Part shown: piece by piece, positions 61,825 to 64,000 of the stretch
Numbering within the stretch: position 1 is the stretch's first letter
Layout of the letters: every line of letters begins with the position of its first letter
Source of the DNA: Pedobacter sp. Bi126
GTDB lineage: Bacteria; Bacteroidota; Bacteroidia; Sphingobacteriales; Sphingobacteriaceae
Length of the DNA: 64,000 nt
Assembly: GCF_918698245.1 (NCBI RefSeq)
Contig: NZ_CAKKMS010000004.1
Coordinates: 620,001-684,000 of the forward strand
Reading direction: 5' to 3'
The notes under the pieces: model-generated
The model's input: the letters and a program-made list of their open reading frames with translations, nothing else
The model's database searches: none
Told to the model about the DNA's origin: nothing
Translations under genes and position numbers: made by a program

Positions 61825-64000
61825 CTAAATAACCTCTTTTATTTTCTTATTGTTCCCAACAATCCAAATTACATCGCCGTTATCGAATACAAAGTCTGAG
61901 GAAGGATTCAATATCCGATCAGTACCTCTTTCTATGCCGACAATTAATGCCTGTGCTTTTTCGCGGATACCTGCATTTCTAATACTTAACCCATAAACCG
62001 GCGATTCGGCATGCACAACCACCTTTTGCAAGGTCATTTCTTTATTCGGAAAATTACTTTCTTCAGCTGTTTCTGGCGCATCAACTTCTAAAAGTACTTT
62101 AACAGCAGCCAATTGATCATCAGCACCAATTAATAGCAGTTTATCGTTTGGATAAAGCCGCTCATCTCTTCCCGGTGTTGGAATGTTATTTCTTCCACGT
62201 TCTATTAAAGCAATGTTAACGCCATATTTTTCCCTGATCATTAATTCGGTAAGTGTTTTTCCAACTACTTCCGATTCAGGGGAAACAGTGAGTTCAGTTA
62301 AGTGGGTATCCCAGGGTAAAATATTAGGTTTTTGATGCTCACGTGCATTTAAATTCAACATGAAACGTCTTTCCAGTTTATCGTAAAAAGACTGTAGTTT
62401 CCTGGAGAAGATGATCATACCTAAGATAATCAGGGCTAATGCGATCACAGCGGCAATCCAGGTATCAAAAAACTCATACATTAAAAAACCTACAAAGAAA
62501 ATGCCTAAGGCAATTCTGAAAAACTCGATTGCGATTAACGGGCCCCGGGTATATTTTTTGTTTAGCCAAAGGTGGGAATAGGCTGTTCGCTGGATTCTTC
62601 GGATAGATAATGCCCATAAAAAAGGCGACATTAAAATGAAGGAAACCACTACGCTGATAATAATAGAAGTTAAACTATTGGCAATATTGCTCACAATAAA
62701 AGGCTGAACGTACCTGTAGGCTAAAAAGATGATCGCAATGATAATTACGGAGTGAATAATGGTATTAAAAATATAAGACCTCAATAAAACCTTCCAATCG
62801 CTTAATGTTGTAATTCCTTCTGTACTGGAGCTGTATCTTTCGATCCCATCTAACCATTTTTTAGGTAAAACACGGTTCAAGTACCGGTAAAAAGGTTCAG
62901 ATAGTTTAATCAGATATGGCGTAGTAAATGTAGTGATCGCTGCTGCCGCTACTGCAATAGGATAAAGGAAATCGCTTGTTACTTTAAGGGTTAAGCCTAA
63001 TGAGGCAATGATGAATGAAAACTCACCAATCTGCGCCAAACTCATGCCCGATTGTACAGAAGTTTTTAACGGCTGACCAGATAATAACGCACCCAAAATG
63101 GTAAATATAATTTTCCCTAAAATAATCACTAATGTAGCAACGATAATCGGTACAGCGTACTTAACCAGCATAGCAGGATCAATCAGCATACCAACCGAAA
63201 CAAAAAATACCGCTGCGAATAAATCCTTTACCGATTTGGTTAAATGTTCGATTCTTTCTGCCTGTGTGGTTTCTGCCAAAATGGATCCCATAATAAATGC
63301 ACCCAAGGCAGGAGAGAAGCCCACCTTATCGGCCAGTAATACCATTACCAAACATAACGCTAAAGATACCACCAACATGGTTTCGTCGTTCATTAATTTC
63401 TTGGTTGCTTTAAGAAACGAAGGAACCAGGAATATTCCGCCCAAGAACCAAAGTACCAGGAAAAAAGCCAGTTTTAAAATGGAATACAGCATTTCTGTAC
63501 CTGCCGATTGCTGACTAACCGCCAGGGTAGAGAATAATACCAGTAACAAGATAGCCACCAGATCTTCAACAATTAAAACACCAAAAACCAGGCCAGCAAA
63601 CTTTTTATGTTTTAAACCAAGTTCTTCGAAAGCCTTAATGGTAATCATTGTTGATGAGATGGACAAAATTCCCCCCAGAAATAAACTATCCATGTCTTTC
63701 CAGCCCATTGCTTTACCGACCAAGTAGCCCGCCAGAATGATAAAAAGCACTTTCACGATCGCCGTGATGGAAGCAGAACCGCCAACTTTAACCAGTTTTT
63801 TAAAACTGAATTCTAAACCTAAACTGAATAAAAGGAAGATTACGCCTATTTCGCCCCAAATATTGATGCTTTTTGTATCGGTAACTGAAGGGAAAAAATC
63901 TAAATGTGAGCCAACCAAGAGGCCGGCCAGTATATAACCTAAAACCAGCGGTTGTTTAATTCGTTTAAATATGAGGGTGGTTATCCCTGCAGCAGCAAGG
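61825..64000 (-). CDS. Kef-type cation:proton antiporter (partial, start outside window)
   Basis: At least 725 residues; the frame is open to the window edge and reads LAAAGITTLIFKRIKQPLVLGYILAGLLVGSHL before the internal Met at 63918, so the true start lies beyond 64000. The CPA2 transporter domain has GEIGVIFLLFSLGLEFSFKKL and LGAFIMGSILAETTQAERIEHLTKSVKDLFAAVFFVSVGM. A second membrane block (about 390-500 of the visible part) is followed by two tandem TrkA-C (RCK_C) domains (LTELTVSPESEVVGKTL and VVVHAESPVYGLSI). No Rossmann RCK_N domain is seen between, unlike KefB/C. Role: K+ or Na+ efflux with pH control. Confidence 0.9.
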   Translation of the reverse strand, partial: LAAAGITTLIFKRIKQPLVLGYILAGLLVGSHLDFFPSVTDTKSINIWGEIGVIFLLFSLGLEFSFKKLVKVGGSASITAIVKVLFIILAGYLVGKAMGWKDMDSLFLGGILSISSTMITIKAFEELGLKHKKFAGLVFGVLIVEDLVAILLLVLFSTLAVSQQSAGTEMLYSILKLAFFLVLWFLGGIFLVPSFLKATKKLMNDETMLVVSLALCLVMVLLADKVGFSPALGAFIMGSILAETTQAERIEHLTKSVKDLFAAVFFVSVGMLIDPAMLVKYAVPIIVATLVIILGKIIFTILGALLSGQPLKTSVQSGMSLAQIGEFSFIIASLGLTLKVTSDFLYPIAVAAAAITTFTTPYLIKLSEPFYRYLNRVLPKKWLDGIERYSSSTEGITTLSDWKVLLRSYIFNTIIHSVIIIAIIFLAYRYVQPFIVSNIANSLTSIIISVVVSFILMSPFLWALSIRRIQRTAYSHLWLNKKYTRGPLIAIEFFRIALGIFFVGFLMYEFFDTWIAAVIALALIILGMIIFSRKLQSFYDKLERRFMLNLNAREHQKPNILPWDTHLTELTVSPESEVVGKTLTELMIREKYGVNIALIERGRNNIPTPGRDERLYPNDKLLLIGADDQLAAVKVLLEVDAPETAEESNFPNKEMTLQKVVVHAESPVYGLSIRNAGIREKAQALIVGIERGTDRILNPSSDFVFDNGDVIWIVGNNKKIKEVI

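Noticed and set aside
63098..63514. 138-codon open frame on the plus strand inside the antiporter gene
   Set aside because: Shadow of the antiporter reading frame on the opposite strand, without family features.
63918..63918. Met at 63918 as start of the antiporter
   Set aside because: The frame continues upstream with family-typical transporter sequence to the window edge.

Overview
The window reads as the chromosome of a Bacteroidota bacterium of the Sphingobacteriaceae type, most likely Pedobacter or a close relative. The basis is two SusC/SusD pairs, LpxB, YD-repeat proteins with a DUF6443-type segment, a DUF6266 protein, GH92 and DUF1080 enzymes, AT-rich intergenic DNA and near absence of Shine-Dalgarno sequences. 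No rRNA, tRNA or CRISPR array was seen.

Layout. 0.3-2.2 kb: acetyl-CoA synthetase, with a 16-bp palindrome upstream and a strong terminator shared with the convergent SusC/SusD pair (2.3-6.8 kb). 7-8.3 kb: a CsbD-like stress protein and a GH130 mannoside phosphorylase gene broken by two one-base frameshifts. 8.5-20.3 kb: a polymorphic-toxin region. It holds a decayed toxin tip and decayed immunity-like gene, then a three-gene YD-repeat (Rhs-like) locus with a candidate immunity gene, then a relic REP-associated transposase between REP-like hairpins, an orphan toxin-tip fragment, and an Imm11-like gene on the other strand. 20.3-22.2 kb: largely non-coding, with 23-bp repeats that look like an IS21-type end. 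22.2-25.0 kb: a small compositionally distinct cassette with an excisionase-like HTH protein, a DUF6266 protein, a membrane protein, a CHAP amidase-like protein and a lipoprotein. Between the first two lies an array of about 10-bp repeats. 25.4-31.0 kb: housekeeping genes (M16 peptidase, SurE, LpxB).

31.2-51.4 kb is a glycan or glycoprotein utilisation locus: LacI regulator, SusC, SusD, a glutaminase-A-like (DUF4965/DUF1793) protein, two GH92 alpha-mannosidases, a ROK sugar kinase, two basic-secretory-protein metallopeptidases, a DUF1080 protein and a propeller-cytochrome c protein. Seven copies of a TAAAACGTTTTA-like palindrome lie before the regulator, susC, the glutaminase-like gene and each peptidase gene. 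This suggests one LacI-type regulon that combines demannosylation, proteolysis and sugar phosphorylation. 51.4-54.2 kb carries dispersed intergenic repeats around rpiA. 54.2-64.0 kb is ordinary chromosome: a GlxA-like AraC regulator, VOC and DoxX proteins, an alpha/beta hydrolase, YihY, YjbQ, a YhcG-type nuclease, a DUF2157 protein and a Kef-type antiporter cut by the window edge.

Family names are from recognition of motifs, without database searches. The most promising places for something new are the toxin region (8.5-20.3 kb), the DUF6266/CHAP cassette with its phased repeat array, and the operator-defined glycoprotein regulon.
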